A stretch of 64,000 bases of DNA. Source: Amycolatopsis decaplanina DSM 44594 (GTDB lineage: Bacteria > Actinomycetota > Actinomycetes > Mycobacteriales > Pseudonocardiaceae). How positions within the stretch are numbered: position 1 is the first letter of the stretch; each line of letters starts with the position of its first letter. The notes under the pieces are model-generated. The model ran no database searches. It saw only the letters and a program-made list of their open reading frames with translations, and was not told the DNA's origin. The translations under genes and the position numbers were made by a program. The DNA lies in the NCBI RefSeq assembly GCF_000342005.1, contig NZ_AOHO01000014.1, positions 1 through 64,000 of the forward strand. The letters run 5' to 3'. This document shows, one piece after another, positions 45,633-57,288 of the stretch.

Positions 45633-46023
45633 CCTTCTCGTCGTAGACGACGCGGGACGCGGCGATCGAGTCGCGGTGGCGCTCGGCCCAGCTCAGCAAG
45701 CCGCTCAGCGACGCGTACAGCTCCTTCGCCATCGCCGTGGCTTCGTACTCCACCTTCGGCGGCACTGTCGGGTACACGGTGCGCACGAGCAGACCGTCGC
45801 GTTCGAGGTTCCGCAACGTCAGCGTGAGCATCCGCCTGCTGATCCCCTCCACCGACCGCTCCAGTTCGGTGAACCGCACCGGACCGCGCGTGGCCTCCAG
45901 CAGGATGCCGATCGCCCACTTGCCGCTGATCCGGTTGATCACCTCGAGCACGGTGCACACCTCGAGTTTCTCCGGATCGACCACCCTGGCCTGCGCGGTC
46001 ACATCGGTGTTCCCCTGGGACAT
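45622..46023 (-). CDS. HxlR-family regulator
   Basis: A 133-residue winged-helix regulator. TVLEVINRISGKWAIGILLEATRGP and FTELERSVEGISRRMLTLTLRNLERDGLLVR form the HxlR DNA-binding domain. It is divergent from an efflux pump, with a palindrome between them, so it probably represses the pump until an inducer (aldehyde, quinone or drug) binds. The usual single sensor Cys may be the one in KLEVCTVLE. Confidence 0.92.
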   Translation of the reverse strand: MSQGNTDVTAQARVVDPEKLEVCTVLEVINRISGKWAIGILLEATRGPVRFTELERSVEGISRRMLTLTLRNLERDGLLVRTVYPTVPPKVEYEATAMAKELYASLSGLLSWAERHRDSIAASRVVYDEKVSA

Positions 46024-46078
46024 GAAAGTGCCTCCTTCCGGCGAGGAACAGAGTCACACAAGATGGGCGCTGTTACAA

Positions 46079-46098
46079 GTGATGCACCAAGGCATCAC
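46079..46098. promoter_or_regulatory. HxlR/MFS operator palindrome
   Basis: A perfect 7-bp inverted repeat GTGATGC-ACCAAG-GCATCAC lies between the divergent HxlR and MFS genes, overlapping the likely transcription start of the pump. It is a candidate HxlR binding site. Confidence 0.6.
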
Positions 46099-46115
46099 CT
46101 GGGGGAAGTCCATCC

Positions 46116-47579
46116 ATGCCCCCGCCACCGCCCTCAACGGAGACGCTTCGCGTCCAGGTTGGATTCACCATGCCTCACCGTGCCCTCGCGCTGGCCGTGC
46201 TCTGCGCAGTCTCGCTGATGGTCGTCCTCGACGGCTCGATCGTCGCCGTCGCGCTACCCGCGATCCAGAACGACCTCGGCTTCACGCCGTCGACCCTGGC
46301 CTGGGTGGTCAACGCCTACCTGATCGCGTTCGCCGGGCTGCTCCTGCTGTCCGGCAGGCTGGGCGACCTGATCGGCCGGAAACGGGTCTTCCTGGCCGGG
46401 CTCGGCGTGTTCACCCTCGCCTCGCTGCTCTGCGGAATCGCGCAGGACCAGGCGCAGCTCATCGTGTTCCGCTTCCTGCAGGGCGCGGGCGGCGCGCTCG
46501 CGTCGGCCGTCGTGCTCGGCATGATCACCACGCTCCACCCGGAGCCGCGGGCAAGGGCGAAGGCCATCGGCGTCTACAGCTTCACCCAGGCCGCCGGATC
46601 GTCGATCGGGCTCATCGCGGGCGGAACGCTCACCCAACTGCTCGACTGGCACTGGACGTTCTTCGTGAACCTGCCGATCGGCGCGATCGCGCTGGCGCTG
46701 GCCGTCCGGCTGCTCGCGGACGATCGAGGCCCCGGCCTGCGCGCCGGCACCGACGTCACCGGTGCCGGACTGGTCACCGGCGGGCTGATGCTGCTGGTCT
46801 ACACGATCGTCAAGGCCGAGGAATACACCTGGGCCGACACCCGCACCCTCGGGCTGCTCGCGGTGTCGCTGCTCCTGCTCGCCGGTTTCGTGTTCCGGCA
46901 AGCGAAAGCACGTCAACCGTTGCTGCCGCTGCGGATCTTCCGCCTGCGGGCGGTGTCCGGGGCGAACACGGTGATGGTCCTGATGGTCGCCGGGCTGTTC
47001 GGCTTCCAGTTCATCACCGCGCTCTACCTGCAGCGGGTGCTCCGGCTCGACGCGCTGAGCACAGGGTTCGCCTTCCTGCCCGCCCCGCTCTCGATCGCCG
47101 TGATGTCGCTGGTCTTCGCCGAGCGGCTGAACCACCGCTTCGGGGCGCGAACGGTACTCGTCACCGGACTTTCGGCGGTCGCACTGGCGCTCGGCTTCCT
47201 CGCCACCGTCGAGGCGGACGGAAACTACGCGACGGACGTCCTGCCAGCACTCGTCCTGATGGGCATCGGGTTCGGCGCGGCGATGCCGGCGCTGATGGGG
47301 CAGGCGATGTCCGACGTCGCGCCCGCCGACGCCGGGGTCGCTTCGGGGCTGATCAACACGACGCAGCAGATCGGCGCGGCGATCGGGACCGCCGTGCTCG
47401 CGACCGCCGCCGCGTCCCGCACCGGCTCGCTACTGGCCGAAGGCACCGCGATGCCCGAAGCGCTCACCAGCGGCTACCGGACCGCGTACGCGTTGAGCGC
47501 CGGACTGCTCGCTCTCGCTGTCTTCGTCGCGGCCGTTGCCCTGCGTGACCGGAAAGCTCAGGAGGCGATCGTCGCGTAA
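46116..47579 (+). CDS. MFS drug-efflux transporter, DHA2 (14-TM) family
   Basis: A 487-residue membrane protein of the EmrB/QacA group. Motif A appears as SGRLGDLIGRKRVFLAGL, and VVLDGSIVAVALPAIQNDL is the DHA2 TM1 motif D-like signature. ATG 46116 has GGGGGAAG eight bases upstream and is preferred. ATG 46170 (MPHRALALAV) would drop a non-conserved leader. Its 3' end overlaps the small disrupted gene on the other strand. Confidence 0.9.
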   Translation: MPPPPPSTETLRVQVGFTMPHRALALAVLCAVSLMVVLDGSIVAVALPAIQNDLGFTPSTLAWVVNAYLIAFAGLLLLSGRLGDLIGRKRVFLAGLGVFTLASLLCGIAQDQAQLIVFRFLQGAGGALASAVVLGMITTLHPEPRARAKAIGVYSFTQAAGSSIGLIAGGTLTQLLDWHWTFFVNLPIGAIALALAVRLLADDRGPGLRAGTDVTGAGLVTGGLMLLVYTIVKAEEYTWADTRTLGLLAVSLLLLAGFVFRQAKARQPLLPLRIFRLRAVSGANTVMVLMVAGLFGFQFITALYLQRVLRLDALSTGFAFLPAPLSIAVMSLVFAERLNHRFGARTVLVTGLSAVALALGFLATVEADGNYATDVLPALVLMGIGFGAAMPALMGQAMSDVAPADAGVASGLINTTQQIGAAIGTAVLATAAASRTGSLLAEGTAMPEALTSGYRTAYALSAGLLALAVFVAAVALRDRKAQEAIVA

Positions 47580-47758
47580 GCCCAGCCGGAAATCTCGTCG
47601 CCGAGGCGCACCTCGGCACCGGTCTCGGCGAGCTCGTCCTCGCTGTTGTGCAGGTTCCGTTTCGCTTAGGTGGCAACGGTTTCCCCGTCGGGACCGAGGA
47701 CGAGGGAACCGATGTACCGGTGGCCATCCTCCACCAGCGGCAGTCCGGTCACACGCAT
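47558..47758 (-). pseudogene. small gene interrupted by an in-frame stop
   Basis: From ATG 47758 the frame reads MRVTGLPLVEDGHRYIGSLV and ten more residues, meets TAA at 47666-47668, then continues coherently for 35 codons (AKRNLHNSEDELAETGAEVR, then GDEISGWAYATIAS) to a TGA at 47558. Both halves have protein-like composition. A single CAA-to-TAA change could explain the stop. I do not recognise the family. It starts 9 bases after the SRPBCC gene stop on the same strand. Confidence 0.5.
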
Positions 47759-47767
47759 GGCGGGAGC

Positions 47768-48241
47768 CTAGCCCGCCGAAGCCCCCAGATACCCCCGCAA
47801 TCCGTTTTGCCCCCGGCGCATCATGAGCGCGTGGTTGATCCGGAACACCGGCCTTGCGACGCGATCGAGCTTGCGCAGCAACGGTTTCCGCGCCTCGACC
47901 TCCTGCGTGATCTCGAGTCTGGTGCAGTTGCCCACCGGTCTCAGCAACCCCGCCAGTATCCCCTCCAGATCGCCGCTGAGCAGGACCCGCACCCGCCCGC
48001 CGCGCTCGTCCTGCCGATCGCGGTGCATCCGTACGGTCAGTGCGTACGGCAGCCTGGACCGGCAGACGAGTTCGGCGGTGTCCTCGTCGACCTGACTGAC
48101 CGAGCGGACGTCGCGCCACCACAGCGGATACGCGGCCAGGTCGACGACGGCGTCGAAAACCGCTTTGGGCGAGGCGGGAAGCACCCAGGTGTCGCGGAAG
48201 CGGTACCAACCGCCTCCGCGACCCGTGAGCGAACCCGTCAT
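47768..48241 (-). CDS. SRPBCC/polyketide-cyclase-like protein
   Basis: A 157-residue START-like fold protein. FRDTWVLPASPKAVFDAVVDLAAYPLWW is the typical first helix-grip segment, and VEARKPLLRKL lies near the C-terminal helix. These proteins bind lipids or hydrophobic metabolites. ATG 48241 overlaps the anti-sigma stop (ATGA), so it belongs to the sigma operon, perhaps as a membrane-stress or lipid-handling function (inference). Confidence 0.8.
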   Translation of the reverse strand: MTGSLTGRGGGWYRFRDTWVLPASPKAVFDAVVDLAAYPLWWRDVRSVSQVDEDTAELVCRSRLPYALTVRMHRDRQDERGGRVRVLLSGDLEGILAGLLRPVGNCTRLEITQEVEARKPLLRKLDRVARPVFRINHALMMRRGQNGLRGYLGASAG

Positions 48242-48948
48242 ACCCGCGCCGACACCAGGTTCCGGCCGTCCATCGTCACGACGTCGACCGAGGCCACGTC
48301 GCCAGGGGCGACCAACGCGGAACCGTCGACACCGGTGCCCTCGCGCTGTCCCTTCTCCGAAACGAGCCAGCTGCCGGCGTTGACCCGTTCTCCGCTTTTG
48401 GTCACCACGACGAGCGCGCACTTCTCGCCTTCGCGGACGCCGGTGGCCTTGGCGTGCAGCCGCACCCAGCCCGCGGCCGGAACCACCCGCACGGCCAGCT
48501 GTACGCCCGTGTCCCGGTCGGTCGCCGCGAGATCGCGGGTGCCGGGCACGGGGGCGGTCACCGTCGGCACCGGCAGTGCCACCGTCGACGGTTCGGGCGA
48601 CGTCTGCCGTCCGACCAGCACGCCCGCGCCCAGCGCCACTACGACCAGAACAGCAGCACCGGCCACGGCGAGGAGCCGCCGCGGCCCGCGTTCCTGGGTG
48701 CCTTCTTCTTCGCGAACCTGACGCAGCGTGCGCTGCAGGAGCAGATCTCCCCCGTCGGGAGGTCCTTCGAGGAACGCCTCCGGCGGCACCTCGTCGAGGT
48801 GGTACCGCAGCTCCGACAGCTCGCGCACCTCACGACGGCACGTGGGGCAGTTCGCCAGATGTGTCTCGAACGTGGCCGCTTCCGCCGGAGTCAGCCCGCC
48901 GAGGACGTAGGCGGCGAGCTGACCCTGGTCGTGTCCCACCGCACTCAT
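48238..48948 (-). CDS. zinc-finger anti-sigma factor
   Basis: A 236-residue membrane anti-sigma. The cytoplasmic ZAS domain has the HxxxCxxC core in FETHLANCPTCRREV. A transmembrane helix (LLAVAGAAVLVVVALGAGVL, about residues 91-110) leads to an extracytoplasmic RskA-like beta domain ending DVVTMDGRNLVSARV. ATG 48948 overlaps the sigma stop by four bases. It holds the ECF factor inactive until a surface signal. Confidence 0.93.
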   Translation of the reverse strand: MSAVGHDQGQLAAYVLGGLTPAEAATFETHLANCPTCRREVRELSELRYHLDEVPPEAFLEGPPDGGDLLLQRTLRQVREEEGTQERGPRRLLAVAGAAVLVVVALGAGVLVGRQTSPEPSTVALPVPTVTAPVPGTRDLAATDRDTGVQLAVRVVPAAGWVRLHAKATGVREGEKCALVVVTKSGERVNAGSWLVSEKGQREGTGVDGSALVAPGDVASVDVVTMDGRNLVSARV

Positions 48949-49496
48949 CGCGCTACCTCCTTCCCTGGCCCGGACATCACGGCTCTGAGCGCCCGTAAGG
49001 CGTAATAAGATCTCGACTTAACGGTACCCGGGGCCACGCCCAGGGACTGCGCGGCTTCGGCCACCGTCCGGCCCCGGTAGTAGATCTCCACCAGCACCTC
49101 ACGATGTTCCGCGGACAGGCCGTCCATCGCCCCGAGCACGGCCATCGAGTCCACGACGCTCTGCGCGTGGTCCCGCTCCACCGCCGGGTTGGGCACGCCT
49201 TCCTCCGGCTCCGCCACTTCGGGTGGCCGCGCCGCCCTGGCCCGTGCGCGGTCGGTGATGATGTTCCGGGCGACCGTGAGCAGCCAGCCCCGCACCGATC
49301 CCTTCGCGTCGTTCTCCAGGTCTTCGGCGTGTTTCCAGGCCCGGACCAAGGTCTCCTGCACGACGTCCTCCGCGGCCGCGCGGTCCCCGGTCAGCCTCGT
49401 CGCGTACGCCAGCAGGCTTCGCCCGTGTTCGGCGTACAAGTGCCGGACCAAGTCCTCGCCTTTGGCCTTTTTGGGCCGCCAGCCTCCGATCGCCAC
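48945..49496 (-). CDS. ECF sigma factor
   Basis: A 183-residue sigma-70 factor with regions 2 and 4 only. RLTGDRAAAEDVVQETLVRAWKH is region 2, and LSAEHREVLVEIYYRGRTVAEAAQSL with GVAPGTVKSRSYYALRALR is region 4. The GTG start at 49496 (VAIGGWRPKKAKGEDLVRHL) follows GGGAGGA. A longer frame reaching 49691 looks non-coding. Arrangement and anti-sigma type resemble mycobacterial SigL/SigK-like systems. Confidence 0.93.
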   Translation of the reverse strand: MAIGGWRPKKAKGEDLVRHLYAEHGRSLLAYATRLTGDRAAAEDVVQETLVRAWKHAEDLENDAKGSVRGWLLTVARNIITDRARARAARPPEVAEPEEGVPNPAVERDHAQSVVDSMAVLGAMDGLSAEHREVLVEIYYRGRTVAEAAQSLGVAPGTVKSRSYYALRALRAVMSGPGKEVAR

Positions 49497-49756
49497 TCGC
49501 GTCCTCCCGACGGTCTTCTGGGTCGGCGAGGACAGTACTGCAACCCGCAGGGACAGAGTGGATCGTTCGGCGCGCGCCGCGATCGAACTGTGCATCGGCA
49601 CCGGCCTCTCCTCGGTTCTCCATGGCCGCCTCCTCTTGCCCCCCACACGGACGGCGCGGGGATGCGGTTCAACCGGGGCCTTGTCGATCACCGGGCGCGC
49701 TCGTATGCTGACGCCTCCGGATTCCGCCGCCGCCTGATTCCCGGGAGGGTCTCGGC

Positions 49757-50395
49757 GTGCCGAGGAAACTCGTGGCCGTTCTGCTGGCGGTCGCTTTCGT
49801 GTCGGGATGCGGCGAGGAGCCGCGGTTCACCGCGACGCTGACGGATCCGGTGAACGTCGATCTGAGCTGGCCCGACGACGACCCGGACGTGGCGGGACGG
49901 GTCGTCGAGTACACCACCGATCCGCACGGCGAGTACACGATCCTGCAGTTCGTGCCGCCGCGGCAGACGACCTACCGGCATCCGGATCTGATGCCGGAAA
50001 CGCGGTTCTACTACCGGATCCGGCCGTTCTACGGTGCCGTGTCCGACCCGGTCACGGTTTCCGGCCCCGCTACTCCTGCCGCTGCCGGACCCACCGTGCC
50101 GCTCCGAGCGGGTGATCGATCGGCCGCTCCGGCGGCGTTCCGGGCCGAGCCCGCGCCGGAGGAGATGGTGCGGTTCGGCTGGACCGATCGCTCCAGCGAC
50201 GAAGACGGCTTCCTGGTGGAGATCAAGAAACCGGGCACCGCCGAGTTCGTGCCGATCGAGGTCTCGGATCCGGGAACGACTTCGGCCGGGCTAGCTTCGA
50301 TGCCGGGCGAAGAAGGCGCCTCGTATCGGCTGCGCGCCTTCTACTACGGGCCCGCTTCGCCGGTGCTGGACCTCGTGAGTGGTAAGGACGGTTAG
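49757..50395 (+). CDS. fibronectin-type-III-like lipoprotein
   Basis: A 212-residue exported lipoprotein. The signal with lipobox (VAVLLAVAFVSGCGE) is followed by two beta-sandwich units. Unit one contains VDLSWPDDDPDVAGRVVEYT and ETRFYYRIRPFYGAVS. Unit two contains VRFGWTDRSSDEDGFLVEIK. No catalytic motif. The final residues LVSGKDG are encoded by the left arm of the palindrome, and its TAG lies at the palindrome apex. Confidence 0.75.
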   Translation: MPRKLVAVLLAVAFVSGCGEEPRFTATLTDPVNVDLSWPDDDPDVAGRVVEYTTDPHGEYTILQFVPPRQTTYRHPDLMPETRFYYRIRPFYGAVSDPVTVSGPATPAAAGPTVPLRAGDRSAAPAAFRAEPAPEEMVRFGWTDRSSDEDGFLVEIKKPGTAEFVPIEVSDPGTTSAGLASMPGEEGASYRLRAFYYGPASPVLDLVSGKDG

Positions 50396-50417
50396 AACCG
50401 TCCTTACCACTCACGAG
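50372..50417. terminator. CTCGTGAGTGGTAAGG-type palindrome, 22-bp stem
   Basis: A perfect 22-bp stem (50372-50393 with 50396-50417) with a two-base apex, between the convergent lipoprotein gene and uvrA. It is nearly identical to 26994-27041. It lies partly inside the lipoprotein gene. Confidence 0.8.
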
Positions 50418-50419
50418 CC

Positions 50420-53275
<2,856 letters not shown>

Positions 53276-53352
53276 GCCAGGATCCCTTCAGGTTTCATTC
53301 TCAGCTGCGGTCGCCGGCCCGGTCGATAGCTGCACGGGCGGCCGCTTCCATG

Positions 53353-54588
53353 CTACGAGGCACCACCGACAGAAACTGGTTCCGAGTCTTCGACCTGCGG
53401 TTTTCCAGGCTTTCCGGGTCGATCCCGGCGAGCGGTGAGCCACCGGTGGACCGGCCGTTCCACGCCCGCGGTGATCGCCCAGCCCCCGAGTACGGCGGCG
53501 GCCAGCACGATGAGGAGCCGCAGCCAGCCGGGGACACCGACGTTCAGAAGGGCACGGGCCAGGATGTAACCGAGTTCCTGGTGCACCAGATAAAGACCAT
53601 ACGAGATGCCCGCGAGCCAGGTGACAGCCGGGGCGATCCGGGACAGCCCGGGGAACCGCCAGTCCGGTCCGCGCGCGGCCAGGCACACCAGCAGCAGCAT
53701 GATCGCGAACCCGATGGCCGACGGCCAGCGCTCGGGGTCGTTCGGCAGCGCCTGGTGGAACGGGAAGACCTGCAGGTCCTGCGCGGCGCAGGCGGCGAGC
53801 ACGAACAGCGCGAGGTGCCAGTGCGCCAGCCGTCGTTTCGCCCACAACCAGATCGCGATCCCGATGGCGAAGACGTGCACGCGGTGCAGGCCGAGGCCGT
53901 AGTAGAAGGTCTCCACGAGCTTCGGTGTGGAAACCGGGTCGAACACGACGAACCGGAGGAACAGCGGGACCAGGATCAGCGCCCAGAGCAGCCCGACCGT
54001 GAGCCGGTGGGTGCGCCACCGGCGCGGCCACAGAAGGGCGGCGGCGGTGAAGGCGATGAGCTGGACCGGCAGCGTCCAGTAGGCGCCGTCGAGATAGTAG
54101 AAGAGCTCGTACCGCCAGCCCCATTCCTGGACCATGCCCAGGTTGCCGAGCAGATCGGCGCCGGTGGGGATGTACCAGGGCGACGGATCGGACGGCGGGC
54201 CTTGCGGGACACCGAACAGGAATCCGGAGAGGCCCGGCGGGAACGGCAGGCCGCTGAACCGGATCGTCGCGTACCGGGCGACGACGTAGGTGACGACCAC
54301 CGCCACCAGGTACGCGGGCACCAGCCGCGCGACCCGGTTCCACAGCCACCGCCCGGGGCGCCCCTTGCGAAGGCTCGCGCACACGAAGAAGGCGGAAATC
54401 ACCAAAAGGATGGCCGCGCCGAACTGAGCGGTTACCCGAAAGGGGTAACCCACCAGTTCCGGATGCAGAAGCGCCCCCTGATGGGTGACATGACCGAGCA
54501 TGACCGCGAAGACGGCGACCACACGGAGCAGATCCCAGCTGATCCGGCGCGGACTGCGCGTTCCGGTCGGCGGCGAAGGGTCGGGCAC
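53353..54588 (-). CDS. acyltransferase-3 family membrane protein
   Basis: A 411-residue OafA/NolL-type integral membrane O-acyltransferase with about ten membrane segments. The N-terminal SWDLLRVVAVFAVMLGHV holds the conserved His in the first helix. The RxxR-like pair is near RLVPAYLVAVVV. GTG 54588 (VPDPSPPTGTRSPRR) is the best start, though it has no strong ribosome site. The acyl acceptor is unknown. Confidence 0.82.
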   Translation of the reverse strand: MPDPSPPTGTRSPRRISWDLLRVVAVFAVMLGHVTHQGALLHPELVGYPFRVTAQFGAAILLVISAFFVCASLRKGRPGRWLWNRVARLVPAYLVAVVVTYVVARYATIRFSGLPFPPGLSGFLFGVPQGPPSDPSPWYIPTGADLLGNLGMVQEWGWRYELFYYLDGAYWTLPVQLIAFTAAALLWPRRWRTHRLTVGLLWALILVPLFLRFVVFDPVSTPKLVETFYYGLGLHRVHVFAIGIAIWLWAKRRLAHWHLALFVLAACAAQDLQVFPFHQALPNDPERWPSAIGFAIMLLLVCLAARGPDWRFPGLSRIAPAVTWLAGISYGLYLVHQELGYILARALLNVGVPGWLRLLIVLAAAVLGGWAITAGVERPVHRWLTARRDRPGKPGKPQVEDSEPVSVGGAS

Positions 54589-54696
54589 GAGCGTCCTGTG
54601 GTTCGGCTGGCGGGGCGACGCGCAGCCTACGGCCTGCTCCTGTGCGCCGCCTGTGCGGGTGGAACCGATTGCAGGCGAACGACTACCGTGTGCGGT

Positions 54697-55374
54697 GTGA
54701 ACATCGTCGAGACCTACACCGGGCATGTCGACCCCGGCGGCGACGCCGCCCGTCGCACCCTGGACGCGCTCACCATCACGAAGCTGTCGGTCGGTCCGAT
54801 GGACAACAACGCGTATCTGCTCGTCTGCCGCGCCGAGAACGAGGCGCTGCTGATCGACGCCGCGAACGACCCGGAACGGATCTCCGACCTCATCGGCCAC
54901 GGCCCCGACCGGCCCGCGCTGAAGACCGTCGTGACCACCCACCAGCACCAGGACCACTGGCAGGCCCTCGGCGCCGTCGCCGGCGCGAACGGTTCGAACA
55001 CCGCCGCCCACCCGCTGGACGCCGAACCGCTGCCGATCCCGCCGGACTTCCTCGTCGAACACGGCGACACGATCAAGGTCGGACAGGTCACCCTCGAGGT
55101 GATCCACCTTCGCGGCCACACCCCCGGCTCCATCGCGCTGCTGTACCGCGACCCGAACGGGCACCCGCACCTGTTCACCGGCGACTCGCTGTTCCCAGGC
55201 GGGGTCGGGAAAACTAACTCGCCGGAGGACTTCAAGTCGCTTCTGGACGACGTCGAGTCGCGGATCTTCGGTGAGCTGCCGGACGAGACTTGGTTCTACC
55301 CGGGCCACGGCGACGACTCGACGCTGGGCGAGCAGCGCGGGCACCTGGCCGAGTGGCGTGAACGCGGCTGGTGA
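54697..55374 (+). CDS. MBL-fold metallo-hydrolase (glyoxalase-II-like)
   Basis: A 225-residue zinc hydrolase with the ligand motif THQHQDHW (HxHxDH) and later HLRGHTPGS and FYPGHGDDSTLGEQ. Thioester or lactone hydrolysis is typical. Starts GTG 54697 or 54688. The final 186 bases (from 55189) are repeated at 57580-57765, so the present 3' end may have been supplied by an inserted segment. The encoded protein is complete. Confidence 0.88.
   Translation: MNIVETYTGHVDPGGDAARRTLDALTITKLSVGPMDNNAYLLVCRAENEALLIDAANDPERISDLIGHGPDRPALKTVVTTHQHQDHWQALGAVAGANGSNTAAHPLDAEPLPIPPDFLVEHGDTIKVGQVTLEVIHLRGHTPGSIALLYRDPNGHPHLFTGDSLFPGGVGKTNSPEDFKSLLDDVESRIFGELPDETWFYPGHGDDSTLGEQRGHLAEWRERGW
55189..55374. repeat. 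direct repeat, left copy (MBL gene 3' end)
   Basis: These 186 bases match 57580-57765 at 170 positions (91%). The first 26 bases (CTGTTCCCAGGCGGGGTCGG plus AAAAC region) are identical, and most differences lie at third codon positions. This is the copy joined to the intact gene. Confidence 0.9.
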
Positions 55375-55391
55375 ACAGACGACGCTCTTGA

Positions 55392-55424
55392 ACGGGGGCC
55401 GCCTACCTAGCAGGCGGCCCCCGT
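55392..55424. terminator. terminator after the MBL hydrolase
   Basis: A perfect 13-bp stem ACGGGGGCCGCCT with a seven-base loop, followed by TTGCTGTT, 17 bases past the stop. Confidence 0.85.
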
Positions 55425-56245
55425 TTGCTGTTGGAGCAGCGAAAATGGAGCGTGGCCGGAAGCTGGAGGTCCACATGACTTCACAGCTTGCCATCCTGGC
55501 GATACACAGCCGGACAGTTCGCCTCGCTGTCCCTCCCTCAAGCCGACAGCTTGGCCTATGTCATACGACGTGAGTATCGAAGCCAACTCATGGGCACTCA
55601 AGTCCACCGAGGTCCCTCAATGCCGACGTGACGCACCCTCCCTCGTGATCGTGTTGATAGGACTTGCCAACCATGGCGGTCTGGACGGCTGCAGTACGAC
55701 GAACCAAACCATTGGCCAAGCTGAAGCCAGACTGGCCGCGATCCGCGAAAGAGTCCTGAGGGAGCGCGCTGAAGAGGCAGCCGTTCAGGCATTGACGGAA
55801 TCCCCGCCCGTCTGCAACTGGACAGCATCCGCACGCCAACCCGGGCCCGACAACGGCACGTTCACCAAACGACAGTGGCCTGTACTTCTCTCAGAACAAC
55901 CTGGTCGTTGGCCAGCCGAGCGAGACGGGAAGCAGCGTCTTCAGGCCAAGACCGTCGCTTCACCAGCATGATCGACCACCCCACTGACCGCCTGTCCGCT
56001 GGCACGACCATCACGGAATTTGAGTCAGGACCGGAACGACCGGCAATTGACATGAGGGTCTGCCCAACGCGTGACTGGCACAAAGCGACCGCCTCCATGG
56101 GAGTGCGACCCACGCGGCCTAAAGCAGCGAAGCTGTGCTGTGTCGGCACAAGCACACCAGCTGGCTCTTGCCCCGGATTCAAGAACTGACGGTGACACTT
56201 TAGTGTCTACGGTACGCCGAGCGGATAAGCACTGAGGGGTGACTC
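55425..56245. other. no recognisable gene
   Basis: This 821-base stretch has only short open frames with no family resemblance. The best is 55558-55971 on the plus strand, whose middle (GQAEARLAAIRERVLRERAE) could form a coiled coil but has no convincing ribosome site. Codon bias and GC are unlike the neighbours. It may be decayed sequence of the inserted segment. The last 60 bases probably hold the DUF3800 promoter. Confidence 0.5.
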
Positions 56246-57211
56246 GTGGGCCACGTTTACCTGTACCTAGACGAGACCGGCGATTTCGACATGTCGGGCA
56301 AGGCGGCTGCAAGCTCCTACTTTGGCCTAGGCCAAGCAACGTTTCGTGGTGACCACGGACGGCAGGTCTGGGAAGGCATGCAGCTCCGGTTTGCACTGGA
56401 GTCAGAGGGGGTGCGCCTGCCCAGTGGCCTACATGCCAAAAACGATCACCACAAAACACGCGAGCGAGTGTTCCAGCTGATTCAGAAGCATGCTCCGCGT
56501 GTCGACGTCACTCTCCTCCTTAAAGAGAGGGCCTACCCAGGCGTAAGGCGCAAGATCGTCGATAACGATACTTACCTCTACCGTTTGGCTTGGTTTCTGC
56601 ATTTCCATTACCAAGCTAAGTATGTGCTGAACCGGACGGACAAGGTGTACGTCGTCGCTGCAACACTGGGTACCGGGAAGAAGAAGAAAGCCGTCCGGGA
56701 AGCTATCGAGGAGGTGTGCGCTCAGTTTCCGTGGCTGGATCTGACCTTGTGCACCTGGGACAGCGCAAGCTCATGGGGACTACAGGTCGCCGACTACGCG
56801 CTCTGGACCGTTCAACGTCGGCTTGTGAAGGGCGAGTGCGCTCACTACGAGACTGTATATCCGTTGCTAAAAACGTGCTTCCGCCCGTGGGAGGGATATA
56901 AGGAGCGGCCAGCTATCTCGGTAAAACCCGAGAAGCGAGCCCCTGGCTCCCTTATCGCTGACCGCCCTGCCACCAGTTTCCCGGGCGAAGCTCCTCCAGT
57001 CAAGGCTGACGAATCCGAGGGCACCAGCCTCAACACGCCCCGTTTCTCATGGGAAGACTCCTTCGATCCATGGATGAACGAAGACGAGCCCGAGGAACAA
57101 GAGGACGTTTGGAGTGCGGCACCGCCGGAAGCTTTCGAAGATCTGACGACCGACGAGGACCCGGCATCTCAATCCCTACGCCGCAGGTTGGAGGAACTGG
57201 ACTACCTGTAG
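56246..57211 (+). CDS. DUF3800 domain protein with acidic C-terminal extension
   Basis: A 321-residue protein. The first 220 residues carry DUF3800 hallmarks: N-terminal YLYLDETGDFD, a nuclease-like acidic start, and the late DSASSWGLQVADYALWTVQRR. The fold is RNase H-like and is often seen in mobile or defence-linked loci, with unproven activity. The last 100 residues are low-complexity and acidic (EDEPEEQEDVWSAAPPEAFE). GTG 56246 follows GAGGGGTGA. Lower GC than neighbours supports transfer. Confidence 0.85.
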   Translation: MGHVYLYLDETGDFDMSGKAAASSYFGLGQATFRGDHGRQVWEGMQLRFALESEGVRLPSGLHAKNDHHKTRERVFQLIQKHAPRVDVTLLLKERAYPGVRRKIVDNDTYLYRLAWFLHFHYQAKYVLNRTDKVYVVAATLGTGKKKKAVREAIEEVCAQFPWLDLTLCTWDSASSWGLQVADYALWTVQRRLVKGECAHYETVYPLLKTCFRPWEGYKERPAISVKPEKRAPGSLIADRPATSFPGEAPPVKADESEGTSLNTPRFSWEDSFDPWMNEDEPEEQEDVWSAAPPEAFEDLTTDEDPASQSLRRRLEELDYL

Positions 57212-57288
57212 CAGCGTCAGACACGGCACGCCTCAATGCGAGCCTACAACAACCAACGCTCACTGCAGGAACAGCACTTCGACCACCA

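Noticed and set aside
47666..47668. Recoded stop codon (for example selenocysteine)
   Set aside because: The stop is TAA, no recoding structure is apparent, and the gene is not a known selenoprotein.
55558..55971. 137-codon open frame in the inserted segment
   Set aside because: No ribosome site, unusual codon use and no recognisable domain; reported only within the gap note.
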